From: Anaeromyxobacter sp. Fw109-5
Lineage (GTDB): Bacteria; Myxococcota; Myxococcia; Myxococcales; Anaeromyxobacteraceae
DNA length: 64,000 nucleotides
Direction of reading: 5' to 3'
Assembly (NCBI RefSeq): GCF_000017505.1
Contig: NC_009675.1
Coordinates: forward strand, 3,791,001-3,855,000
Under the pieces are notes generated by a model. That model did not search any database. It was not told the DNA's origin and worked only from the letters and a program-made list of their open reading frames with translations. Below are positions 18,592 to 26,208 of the stretch, one piece after another; within the stretch, counting starts at the first letter, position 1; each line of letters starts with the position of its first letter. The position numbers and the translations under genes are program-made.

Positions 18592-18607
18592 CGTGTAACC
18601 CGTATTT

Positions 18608-18623
18608 TATACCGTTGGGTACA
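18608..18623. promoter_or_regulatory. Operator-like inverted repeat, site 1 (TetR/SDR intergenic)
   Basis: TATAC-N6-GTACA, a near-perfect inverted repeat 17 bp upstream of the TetR start. It overlaps TATAAA on the reverse strand, a good -10 element for the tetR gene. It shares half-sites and spacing with site 2, so both are probably bound by the adjacent TetR. Confidence 0.6.
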
Positions 18624-18661
18624 GATTTCCAGTTGACGCGCCGGGGGGCCGCTCCGCATGG

Positions 18662-18677
18662 TGTACCGGTCAGTACA
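18662..18677. promoter_or_regulatory. Operator-like inverted repeat, site 2 (TetR/SDR intergenic)
   Basis: TGTAC-CGGTCA-GTACA is a perfect 5+5 inverted repeat ending 26 bp before the SDR start. Its centre is 54 bp (about five helical turns) from site 1, suiting two TetR dimers on one face of the DNA. TTGACG at 18633-18638 upstream could be the -35 element of the SDR promoter. Confidence 0.65.
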
Positions 18678-18703
18678 GAATCACCCACGCAGAGGAGCAT
18701 TCC

Positions 18704-19456
18704 ATGTCGCAGAAGCTGTCCGGAAAGGTCGCGATCGTCACCGGCGCGTCGAAGGGCATCGGCGCCTCCATCGCGCAGCACCTGGCCGCCGAGGGCGCAG
18801 CGGTCGTCGTCAACTACTCAACCAGCAGGGAGGGCGCCGACAAGGTGGTGGCCCAGGTCGAGCGCCGCGGGGGCAAGGCGGTCGCCGTTCAGGCCGACGT
18901 GGCCAGGCGCGCGGACGTCGAGCGCCTGTTCGACGAGGCGAAGAGAGCTTTCGGCCGGGTGGACATCCTCGTCAACAACGCGGCCGTCTTCGAGTTCGCT
19001 CCCATCGAGGAGGTGACCGCGGAGCACTTCCACAGGCAGTTCGACATCAACGTCCTCGGGCTGCTCCTCACCACGCAGGAGGCGCTGCGGTACCTGGGCC
19101 CGGAGGGAGGCAGCATCATCAACGTCAGCTCGGTCGTCGCCACACAGGCTCCGCCCACCGCCTCCGTCTACAGCGCCACCAAGGCGGCCGTCGACACGGT
19201 CACCCGGTCGCTGGCCAAGGAGCTGGGACCGCGGCGGATCCGCGTCAACTCGATCAACCCCGGCATGATCGAGACCGAAGGCTTCCACGCGGCCGGCCTG
19301 GCGGAGAGCGACCTCCGCAAGCATGTCGAGGCAGAAACGCCGCTCGGCCGGATCGGCCAGCCGGGCGACATCGGGCCGGTCGCCGTCTTCCTGGCCTCGA
19401 GCGACTCGGGCTGGATCACCGGCGAGACGATCCACGTGTCCGGCGGCCAGGCCTGA
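18704..19456 (+). CDS. Short-chain dehydrogenase/reductase (classical SDR)
   Basis: The protein has 250 residues and all classical SDR motifs: the TGASKGIG nucleotide-binding turn near residue 14, DILVNNAAVFEF near 85, catalytic Ser in INVSSVVATQ, and Tyr/Lys in SVYSATKAAVDTVTRSLAKE. A glycine-rich NADPH loop and the ending TGETIHVSGGQA are typical of 3-oxoacyl reductase-like SDRs. It oxidises or reduces a hydroxyl or carbonyl group with NAD(P)(H); the substrate is unknown. GAGGAG precedes the ATG. It is divergent from, and probably repressed by, the TetR gene. Confidence 0.93.
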   Translation: MSQKLSGKVAIVTGASKGIGASIAQHLAAEGAAVVVNYSTSREGADKVVAQVERRGGKAVAVQADVARRADVERLFDEAKRAFGRVDILVNNAAVFEFAPIEEVTAEHFHRQFDINVLGLLLTTQEALRYLGPEGGSIINVSSVVATQAPPTASVYSATKAAVDTVTRSLAKELGPRRIRVNSINPGMIETEGFHAAGLAESDLRKHVEAETPLGRIGQPGDIGPVAVFLASSDSGWITGETIHVSGGQA

Positions 19457-19601
19457 GCGGACCTCCGAGGCCACTCCGGCATCCGAGGCGGGCCCCGGCG
19501 GCGGGCCCGACTCGTCACTTCAGAGTCGCGAGCCGCCGGCGTTCCGATCCGCGGCATCTGCCGAGAGGAGCTGGTTCACGCTGCAACCGAATGGAGTTCC
19601 G

Positions 19602-19988
19602 ATGATCGATCACGTGAGCGTCATCGTCAGCGACTACGCGAAGAGCAAGGCCTTCTACCTGCAGGCGCTGGCGCAGACCGGCCATTCGCGGCTGGTGGAG
19701 CTGCCTGCCGCGCAGGATGACCATGCGCAGACCGCCGGCTTCTGTCACGCCGACGGATCCGACTTCTGGATCAGCCAGGGGGATGCGAACAGGCCGCCCA
19801 TCCACGTCGCATTTCGCGTGTCCTCGCGCGCAGCGGTGGATGCCTTCTACGAGGCAGCCATCGCAGCAGGCGGCAGGGACAACGGTGCGCCGGGCTTGAG
19901 GCCGCAATACCACCCGAACTACTACGGCGCCTATGTGCTCGATCCGGACGGTCACAACATCGAGGCTGTCTGTCACGAGGCGCAGTGA
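19602..19988 (+). CDS. VOC family (glyoxalase-like) protein
   Basis: A 128-residue single-domain vicinal oxygen chelate protein: MIDHVSVIVSDYAKSKAFYL at the start, HVAFRVSSRAAVDAFYEAA in the middle and GAYVLDPDGHNIEAVCHE at the end. The His5, His in IHVAF and Glu in NIEAV positions fit a metal site. ATG 19602 starts the family domain; the open frame upstream overlaps the SDR 3' end and is not homologous. It may be co-transcribed with the SDR, 145 bp upstream. Confidence 0.88.
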   Translation: MIDHVSVIVSDYAKSKAFYLQALAQTGHSRLVELPAAQDDHAQTAGFCHADGSDFWISQGDANRPPIHVAFRVSSRAAVDAFYEAAIAAGGRDNGAPGLRPQYHPNYYGAYVLDPDGHNIEAVCHEAQ

Positions 19989-19992
19989 CTTC

Positions 19993-20042
19993 ACGCCCCG
20001 ACCGACAGTACCGCCGCACGCCCCGACCGACAGTACCGCCGC
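19993..20042. repeat. Perfect 25-bp tandem duplication upstream of the REP transposase
   Basis: The unit beginning acgccccgaccgacagtacc, 25 bp long, occurs twice back to back just after the VOC stop. It lies 50 bp upstream of the transposase start and may be part of that element's 5' repeat. Confidence 0.9.
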
Positions 20043-20090
20043 GCGAACCACCGACCGTCCCGCGGCCGTTTCCGGATCGTGTAAGTCTTC

Positions 20091-21038
20091 GTGATGACAA
20101 CAGACGGGCGCGGCACGGCCCCTGCCTACCGTCGTCCCGTGACCTCGCCTCGTCGCGTCTTGCCTGGAACCACCTACCTCGTGACGCGCCGCTGCTCGGA
20201 GCGACGCTTCTTCCTGCGCCCGAGTCGTGTCGTGAACGAGATCTTCCTCTACGTCCTCGCGGTCGCTGCGCGCCGCTACGGGCTGCTCGTCCACGCGTTC
20301 TGCGTCCTCTCGAACCACGCGCACCTGGTCGTCACCGACCCTCACGGCCGGCTCCCCGCGTTCATGCAGTACCTCGACTCCCTCGTCGCACGAGCAGTGA
20401 ACGCGCATCTGGGCCGCTTCGAGGGCTTCTGGGCCACCGACGGAAGCTACAGCGCGGTCGAGCCGCTCGATCCGGGAGACGTCGTCGCCAAGACTGCGTA
20501 CGTGCTCGCGAACCCGGTCGCCGCCGGTCTCGTCCGCCGCGGAGCCGAGTGGCCAGGCCTCTGGACCGCGCCCGCGCAGCTCGCCGGCACGAGACTCTCG
20601 GCGCGGAGGCCTACGGTCTTCTTCGACCCGAAGAGCTACATGCCCGACGTCGCGGAGCTCGAGCTGACCGTCCCTCCCGGTTTCGCTTCGGCGGAGGACT
20701 TCCGGGCGCTCGTGTCGGAGGCGCTCGGCGACCTCGAGGAGAAGCACCAGCGGGAGCTCGCGTCGGAGCGCCGCAGGTTTCTCGGGGCTGCGCGCGTACT
20801 CGCCCAGAACCCGTTCTCGCGTCCGCCGCGCGGGGAGCCACGCTTCGCGCTCAGGCCGCGGATCGCCGCCCGCGACAAGTGGAGGCGGATCGAGGCGATC
20901 TCCCGCGTGAAGACCTTCCTGCGTGAGTACCGGCAGGCCTGGACCGCGCGTCGCTCGGGCGCGCCGAACGTGCAATTTCCGGCGGGCACCTACCTCCTCC
21001 GCATCATGCACGGCGTGCAGTGCGCCGGCGCTGCGTAG
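20091..21038 (+). mobile_element. REP-associated tyrosine transposase (Y1/HUH type)
   Basis: A 315-residue transposase of the TnpA_REP (RAYT) group of HUH nucleases. The HUH-like metal motif is His76-Ala-His78 in CVLSNHAHLVVTDPHG. Downstream come LPAFMQYLDSLVARAVN, carrying the region of the catalytic tyrosine, and TAYVLANPVAAGLVRRG, a hallmark of these proteins. Y1 transposases cut single-stranded DNA at REP hairpins. Direct copies of a 35-bp repeat lie 180-370 bp downstream, and a decayed copy of the 3' end with flanking DNA lies at 39.1-39.4 kb. The coding region appears intact. Confidence 0.88.
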
Positions 21039-21215
21039 CTCGATTCGCGCCCGATCAGCCCAAGACGAACTCGGTCGCGCTCGCTTCCGGTGCCGCCATG
21101 CAAGCGCCGACGAGCGCCTGGGAGTGATTTGAGGCGCTCCCGATCGATCCGACCGGTACTCACGGTCACTCGGTTGGTCGCCAGCACGCCCTCTTGCGCA
21201 CATCAGAGTCGCCCC

Positions 21216-21403
21216 GTCAGGCCTCGCGGACCGGTTACTCTCGGCGGGGCGCTCGGGCGGGGCCCCCCCGCCGTCAGGCCTCGCGGACCGGTTACTCTCG
21301 GCGGGGCCCCCCGGCGGGGCGCCCGCGGCGGGGCGCCCCCCGTCAGACCTCGCGGTCCGGTTACTCTCGGCGGGGCGCCCGGACCGGTTACTCTCGGCGG
21401 GGC
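21216..21403. repeat. Array of REP-like repeats downstream of the Y1 transposase
   Basis: Three near-identical 35-bp copies start at 21216, 21273 and 21342, each containing ccggttactctcggcggggc after gtcag(g/a)cctcgcgg. A shorter fourth copy is at 21380-21403. Intervals are uneven and very G/C-rich. Association with the adjacent transposase marks them as probable REP elements (its substrates). They are too irregular for CRISPR. Confidence 0.8.
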
Positions 21404-21606
21404 GCCCGGGACAGGCCATGACCCTCGTGATGTGCTGCACGGCTTGAAGAGCATGGCCCTCTCCACTAGTCTCAATATTCGTTGATTAGGTGTCCGCGCC
21501 CTCGGCACGCGCAAACTGCGGATCCTCGCGCCCCCGTTGAGGGGAGCGGCGCCCGAGGGGACGAGCGGCGCCGTCCTGCGTCGCCAGCCGACAGGAGGAG
21601 TGCGAG

Positions 21607-22287
21607 GTGACCACCGAGACCCCTGCCCGCCGCTTCAAGAACGCGATCTACGAGCAGTTCGCCCGCGTCGGCAAGGCGCTCGCGAGCCCCCACCGGATCG
21701 AGCTTGTCGAGCTCCTCGCGCAGGGGCCGCGCACGGTCGAGGCGCTCTCGCGGATGGCAGACATGAGCCTCGCGAACACGTCCGCGCACCTCCAGGTCCT
21801 CCGTAACGCGGGACTCCTCGAATCGACGAAGGAGGGCCTCTTCGTCACCTACCGCCTCGCGGACCCGAAGGTAGGCGAGCTGCTCCTGTCGCTCCGAGCC
21901 GTCGCGGAGACGCGGCTCGCAGAAGTATCGAAGACGACGCGCGAGTTCCTCGCCGACAACGCGCTCCTCGAGCCGGTCGATGAGGCGGCGTTGCGAAAGA
22001 GAGTCAAGAACGGCGAGGTGACCCTCCTCGACGTCCGGCCGCCCGAGGAATACGAGGCCGCCCACATCCCTGGCGCGCTGTCGGTTCCCCTGCCCGAGCT
22101 CGCGAAACGGATCTCGGAGCTCCCGCGCCGCCGCGAGGTCGTCGCGTATTGCCGAGGACCGTACTGCGTGCTCTCGGTCGAGGCGGTGAAGCTCCTGCGC
22201 CGCAAGGGGTTCAAGGCCGTACGGCTCGAGGAGGGGATCCTCGACTGGGCGGCGCTCGGCCTCCCCCTCGAGGCGAAGACGGTGTGA
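21607..22287 (+). CDS. ArsR family regulator fused to a rhodanese domain
   Basis: A 226-residue two-domain protein. Residues 10-95 form an ArsR winged helix (KALASPHRIELVELLAQGPR; MSLANTSAHLQVLRNAGLLE). Residues 125-222 form a rhodanese domain (LLDVRPPEEYEAAHIPGALS) with active-site Cys182 in VAYCRGPYCVLS. No ArsR metal-site cysteine motif is visible in the recognition helix, so sensing of persulfide or another thiol species through the rhodanese part is plausible. GTG 21607 follows AGGAGG. The methyltransferase start overlaps its stop (GTGA). Confidence 0.9.
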   Translation: MTTETPARRFKNAIYEQFARVGKALASPHRIELVELLAQGPRTVEALSRMADMSLANTSAHLQVLRNAGLLESTKEGLFVTYRLADPKVGELLLSLRAVAETRLAEVSKTTREFLADNALLEPVDEAALRKRVKNGEVTLLDVRPPEEYEAAHIPGALSVPLPELAKRISELPRRREVVAYCRGPYCVLSVEAVKLLRRKGFKAVRLEEGILDWAALGLPLEAKTV

Positions 22288-23018
22288 GCAGCGGCGCGAC
22301 GCCGCTCGACTACGCCGCGTGGCGCGCGAGCAGGCTCGGCAGGATCACGGAGCGGCTCGAACGGGCCGCGGTCCTCGACCTCGTCGGCGAGCCCGCGACC
22401 GTCGACGTCCTCGATGTGGGCGCGGGCGACGGTGCCTACGCGGTCGCTCTTGCGAGGCAGAGCGCACGTGTGACGGCGCTCGACCCTTCCGCCGCCGCGC
22501 TCGGGGCCGCCCGCCGCGCTGCGCGAGATTGCGGCGAGCGCCTCCGGCTCGTGCGAGGGTACGCGCAGGCGCTGCCGTTCGAGGACGCCGCCTTCGACCG
22601 CGTCATCGCGGTGACGGCGCTCTGCTTCGTCCCTGAGCCCGACCGCGCGATGTCCGAGATCGCCCGCGTGCTTCGACCGGGGGGACGGCTCGTCATCGGC
22701 GAGCTCGGCCACTGGAGCGCATGGGCCGCGTGGCGGCGCGCCAGGGCGCTGTTCAGACCCTCCTCGATCTGGCGCCGCACCCGCTTCTGGACGCCTCGCG
22801 GCTTGAGACGCCTGGCGGAACGCGCGGGGCTCGTCCCGGGTCGGGTTTGGGGGGCGGTGTTCCACCCACCGCTGACGATCGCTGCGGCCGCCCTCGCTCC
22901 CTTGGACCCGTGGCTCGGACGCGCCACCACGGTCGGGGCTGCGTTCGTAGCGCTTCGAGCGGAGAAGCCGACCGCTTTCCCCCCGCAAGGGACGGCGCAG
23001 GACGGGCGCCGAGGTTGA
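22284..23018 (+). CDS. SAM-dependent methyltransferase (class I)
   Basis: A 244-residue class I methyltransferase with motif I in VLDVGAGDGAYAVALARQ, a motif II-like acidic residue in RVTALDPSAAAL, and the post-motif EIARVLRPGGRLVIGELGH. It begins at GTG 22284, overlapping the regulator stop by GTGA, so translation is coupled. C-terminal residues (WTPRGLRRLAERAGLVPGRV) fit the UbiE/Methyltransf_11 group. The substrate is unknown; the context with rhodanese, DsrE and ArsR proteins hints at a sulfur, selenium or arsenic compound, which is inference. Confidence 0.9.
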   Translation: MSSGATPLDYAAWRASRLGRITERLERAAVLDLVGEPATVDVLDVGAGDGAYAVALARQSARVTALDPSAAALGAARRAARDCGERLRLVRGYAQALPFEDAAFDRVIAVTALCFVPEPDRAMSEIARVLRPGGRLVIGELGHWSAWAAWRRARALFRPSSIWRRTRFWTPRGLRRLAERAGLVPGRVWGAVFHPPLTIAAAALAPLDPWLGRATTVGAAFVALRAEKPTAFPPQGTAQDGRRG

Positions 23019-23031
23019 CGTCCTCTCGAAC

Positions 23032-23074
23032 GGGGTGCTAATCAACTACTCGCTTGAGTAGCTGATAACACCCC
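23032..23074. promoter_or_regulatory. Long imperfect palindrome, candidate ArsR operator
   Basis: The sequence ggggtgctaatcaactactc, then gctt, then gagtagctgataacacccc forms arms of about 19 bp with two mismatched positions around a 4-base centre. It lies 55 bp before the DUF5714 gene, in AT-richer DNA than its surroundings. The core ATCAACTACTC/GAGTAGCTGAT is typical in form for an ArsR dimer site. A half-site (GTTGATTAG) recurs near 21480, upstream of the ArsR gene. It could also act as a transcription terminator for the upstream pair. Confidence 0.6.
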
Positions 23075-23128
23075 GACGCGGTCGCGCCCGGGCGAACGGC
23101 CCCGAGCCCTCGAGGAGACACCACGCAG

Positions 23129-23866
23129 ATGAACTGTCTCGTCTGCAACGAGCCGTCGAAGACGAATACGCGCGTGTGTCCGGCCTGCGCAGGGCTCGAT
23201 CACGCTGAGCTGATCCGCCGCTACTGCGCGCACGCGACGTCGACGAGCCCGCTCGACATGGCGCAGGCGATCATGGCTCACCCGAACTTTCCGGTCGCGG
23301 GGCAAGCGCACCACCCGCTCGTGGCCGCCGTCCTCGTGACGGCGTGGAGGAACGCCACCGGCGCGGACGCGGCCCACAGGATCGATGCCGCCATCCAGCG
23401 CGGGGGCAGCATCCCCGGCGGCTTCTGCGCCGGGTTCGGCGCGGACGCGGCCGCGATCGCCTGCGGCATCGCCGTGAGCGTCATCGAGGGGAACACGATC
23501 AAGGCGGCGCACGCGCCGGGGCGCGCGCGGGCCCACGCGCTGACGGGTCAGGCGATGCTCCAGATCGCGAGCGGAACCGGAAACCGCTGCTGCAAGCGCA
23601 GCGTCTACGGCGTGCTCGAGACCGCGACCAGTTACTTCAATGCCGCGCTTGGCGTGACGCTCGCTTCGGCGAGCGCGCGGGTGGAGTGCCCGCTCTCCGA
23701 GGCGAACAAGCTCTGCAATCGCGAGGCGTGCCGCTACTTCCCGCCGGGCGCGAGACCGCAGCGGCAGGCGCGCGCCTCGCCGTCGTCGAGGAAGTCGCAT
23801 GAGGGGCAGCGCAGGGACGCCGTGACCCTGCCGGAAACGAACACACCTGCACCGGAGGACGCGTGA
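23129..23866 (+). CDS. DUF5714 family protein, cysteine-rich
   Basis: A 245-residue protein of the DUF5714 type. It opens with a four-cysteine knuckle (MNCLVCNEP and VCPACAGLDH) and has further conserved-looking cysteines in GFCAGFGADAAAIACG, GNRCCKRSVYGVLETA and CPLSEANKLCNREACRYF. Such an array could bind a metal or Fe-S cluster. The family's role is unknown. Its end overlaps the DsrE start by four bases. The final 40 residues are low in complexity and probably disordered. ATG 23129 begins the first Cys pair, preceded by GAGGAG. Confidence 0.85.
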   Translation: MNCLVCNEPSKTNTRVCPACAGLDHAELIRRYCAHATSTSPLDMAQAIMAHPNFPVAGQAHHPLVAAVLVTAWRNATGADAAHRIDAAIQRGGSIPGGFCAGFGADAAAIACGIAVSVIEGNTIKAAHAPGRARAHALTGQAMLQIASGTGNRCCKRSVYGVLETATSYFNAALGVTLASASARVECPLSEANKLCNREACRYFPPGARPQRQARASPSSRKSHEGQRRDAVTLPETNTPAPEDA

Positions 23867-24213
23867 AATTCCTCATCATCCTGAACGACCCGCCGTACGG
23901 CACCGAGCGCTCGTACAACGGCCTTCGCCTCGCCGGCAACCTCGTCACGAAGCACGAGCAGGCGGAGGTCGACGTCTTCCTCATGGGCGACGCGGTCTCC
24001 TGCGCGAAGTCGGGCCAGACGACCCCAAACGGCTACTACAACCTCGAGCGCATGCTGAAGCCCGTCCTGCGCCGCGGGCGCGTCCTGCTGTGCGGTAGCT
24101 GCATGGAGGCCCGTGGTCTCAAGGAAGCCGAGATGGCCGAAGGGGCGAGGCGAAGCACGCTGGACGAGCTGGCACAGCTCACGGTGGCGGCCGACAAGGT
24201 CATCGTGTTCTAG
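23863..24213 (+). CDS. DsrE/DsrF-like family protein
   Basis: A 116-residue DsrE-fold protein: KFLIILNDPPYGTERSYNGL at the N-terminus, a DVFLMGDAVSCAKSGQ loop with a cysteine at the usual active position, and VLLCGSCMEARGLKEAEM with two more cysteines. DsrE-type proteins relay sulfur as persulfide or act as small redox carriers. It begins at GTG 23863 inside the DUF5714 3' end, so the two are translationally coupled and probably act together. Confidence 0.9.
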   Translation: MKFLIILNDPPYGTERSYNGLRLAGNLVTKHEQAEVDVFLMGDAVSCAKSGQTTPNGYYNLERMLKPVLRRGRVLLCGSCMEARGLKEAEMAEGARRSTLDELAQLTVAADKVIVF

Positions 24214-24236
24214 GCCGACGCTCTCGAGACGTTCCC

Positions 24237-24920
24237 GTGCGCCGCTTCCTCCCACGCTCGTATGTAGAGGCGTTCGTCGATCCCGACGAGAGAGATGGGT
24301 TGGTGTGGGTGCACCGGCCCGTGATCGGCGTCTTCCAGGCGGCTCGCCTCGAGCCGGACGGCACGAGCCGGCACTTCAACGAGGTGGACGAACCCGCGCT
24401 CCACAAGAACGACGACCTGGAGCGGCTGCTCGCGGAGGTCGAATCCGAATCCGCCCGCCTCGTCGCGGGGAAGCTCTCGCGTCGCGGCGCCCTGGAACCC
24501 ACCGAGCGCGACGTGCTCGCCTCGTTCTTCGCCCTCCTCGGCATCCGCCTTTCCTCGGGCTTCGGTCAGCTCGGCGAGGACGAAGCACGGCGCGGCTACG
24601 ACGAGCTCGTCGGCGTGATGCGGGACATGGGGTGGGTATTCTGGGAGGCCGACGCACCCGACTACTTCGTCTCGTCGAGCGCGCCGTTCCACGTTGCGTT
24701 CCCGACGGACGACGGGCTCGTCCAAGGCATGGAGCTGCACGCCTCGGGCGTCGAGATCACCCTCCCCCTCACCCCGCGCCTCGCTCTGCACGCCACCTGG
24801 AAGCGCCGCGGCGAGGTTTGGCGCCGCGCGACCGAGGACGTGTTGCTCGAGCTGAACGCGCGGACGCTGCTCCGTGCGAAGAAGTTCGTCCTCGCGCCGA
24901 AACCCGCCATTCCCGGTTGA
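24237..24920 (+). CDS. DUF4238-like protein
   Basis: A 227-residue soluble protein. The opening FLPRSYVEAFVDPDERDGLV and VWVHRPVIGVFQAARLEPDG is the usual start of DUF4238 proteins, followed by a helical centre (DVLASFFALLGIRLSSGFGQ) and LPLTPRLALHATW near the end, which is also typical. The function of the family is unknown. GTG 24237 lies 23 bp after the DsrE stop, so it may still be part of that transcript. Confidence in the family name is moderate. Confidence 0.7.
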   Translation: MRRFLPRSYVEAFVDPDERDGLVWVHRPVIGVFQAARLEPDGTSRHFNEVDEPALHKNDDLERLLAEVESESARLVAGKLSRRGALEPTERDVLASFFALLGIRLSSGFGQLGEDEARRGYDELVGVMRDMGWVFWEADAPDYFVSSSAPFHVAFPTDDGLVQGMELHASGVEITLPLTPRLALHATWKRRGEVWRRATEDVLLELNARTLLRAKKFVLAPKPAIPG

Positions 24921-25022
24921 CGGTTCACGTGCTGATCTCCGGGCGAGGTCGAGAGCGGCGGCGGGACTGGTTGGCGAGTCGCAGCAATTCCACCTGCATC
25001 TAGCTCGAGGAGAGCCACCCCC

Positions 25023-26174
25023 GTGAAGCTCAGCATCAAGTTTCATCCGCTGCTCTTTCAGGCGTCGCTCGCAGCCGGCGGTGTGGCCCTCATGGCCTTC
25101 AACTACCTGCACTTCGCCATCCCACACGGGAAGGGCCCCATCGCGCTTCACGACATCTCCTGGGGCAGCATGTCCCGGCCCCACGTGGCGCTCTATGTGC
25201 CCTTGGTGCTCGTGATGCTGGCCTTCACGCTTCTGAACTTCGGGCTGACGGCCTACTTCCTCCATCGACTGGTCAAGTGGCTGAGGGAGCCGGGTGCCTA
25301 CACGGCCTTCAGGAGCAACGCCCAGGCAAACCAGAACGCCGGCATCTTCGCCATCGTGGGTTCGCTATCCATGACGGTGAACGTGGTCTGGGCACCGTTC
25401 AGCTTCTTCGTCCCGCAGATGTCCTCGCACATGCAGGCGATGATGCTGCCGTCCCTCATCATCTTCGCCCTCCTTCTCACGGCCCTCATCGTCCTGGAAG
25501 TGACCTTCGGCAGGACCTGGTTCGCGCCCGGGATCGACCGGACCAAGTTCAACTTCGTCTGGCTGCTCGACGCCTTCGCCTTCGGCCTGGTCGCCCTGAC
25601 GGGTTCGGGCATCGTGGCCATGGCCAAGAACGACCTCGTCGTGGAGATGGCGGGTGCAGCGACCTTGTTCACCCTCGGAGTGGGCGGCGTCATTCTCCTG
25701 TACAAGGTCGGATACCTGACCTTTCACCATTTCAAGGCAGGGCAGCTGCCCGCGCACCCGGTGATGCCCGGGTTCTTCCTCATCGTGCCCATCGCGTGCC
25801 TGTTCGGGCTTTCCGCGTACAGGATTGCCGGCTACCTGGAACCGGCTGCGGCGGGTTCCGGGCCGCACTCCACGCTCATTGCCGCCTCTTACGTCTTGGC
25901 CGTCGTCTGGGGCCTGGGCGCGATCTACGTCATCAGGGACTACCTCACGAGCTACTTCGTGAAGAGCCCGTTCGCTCCGGCGCAGTGGGGTTTCGTCTGA
26001 GCGTTCGTGGGCTCCCAGGTCCTGGGAGTATATGTGTATGGGTTCTTCTACCAGTACACTGCGCTGTCGGCCCTCAATTACCTGAGCGTCTATCTGGCTG
26101 CCATCGTGTATGGCTTGGTCATGCGCAAGTTCCTCGTTGCAAACCGTTGCGTGAAAGCGGTGGCCGTCGCCTGA
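25023..26174 (+). CDS. Polytopic membrane selenoprotein, UGA at codon 326 read as Sec
   Basis: The first 325 codons encode eight hydrophobic segments and end PFAPAQWGFV at an in-frame TGA (25998-26000). The same frame then runs on for 57 codons with two more membrane segments (AFVGSQVLGVYVYGFFYQY and LSVYLAAIVYGLVMRKFLV) and a TGA at 26172. A perfect hairpin with GGUC in its apex begins 12 bases after the inner UGA, the form and spacing of a bacterial SECIS such as fdhF. So this is best read as a 383-residue selenoprotein. It resembles SLAC1/TDT-like membrane proteins, and from memory a family named TsoY in which Cys or Sec occupies this position; that identity is unchecked. GTG 25023 follows GAGGAGAG. 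Confidence 0.8.
26012..26028 (+). promoter_or_regulatory. Bacterial SECIS-like hairpin
   Basis: CTCCCAGG-T-CCTGGGAG is a perfect 8+8 inverted repeat. As RNA it gives a 6-7 bp stem with apex GGUC(C) at 26018-26022, 17 bases after the UGA at 25998-26000. E. coli fdhF has GGUC in the apex 18 bases after its UGA. No other hairpin this strong lies nearby, and it falls inside the coding frame, as bacterial SECIS elements do. Confidence 0.8.
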
Positions 26175-26208
26175 ACGTGAGCATTTCTCGTGACCGCTGG
26201 CGAGCGGG

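Noticed and set aside
21216-21403. Repeat array as a CRISPR
   Set aside because: Only three full copies at uneven spacing, with G/C-rich filler instead of unique spacers, and no cas genes. It fits REP elements beside the Y1 transposase.
23863-24213. DsrE protein as a second selenoprotein in the cluster
   Set aside because: All expected positions are cysteine and no in-frame UGA is followed by homologous sequence.
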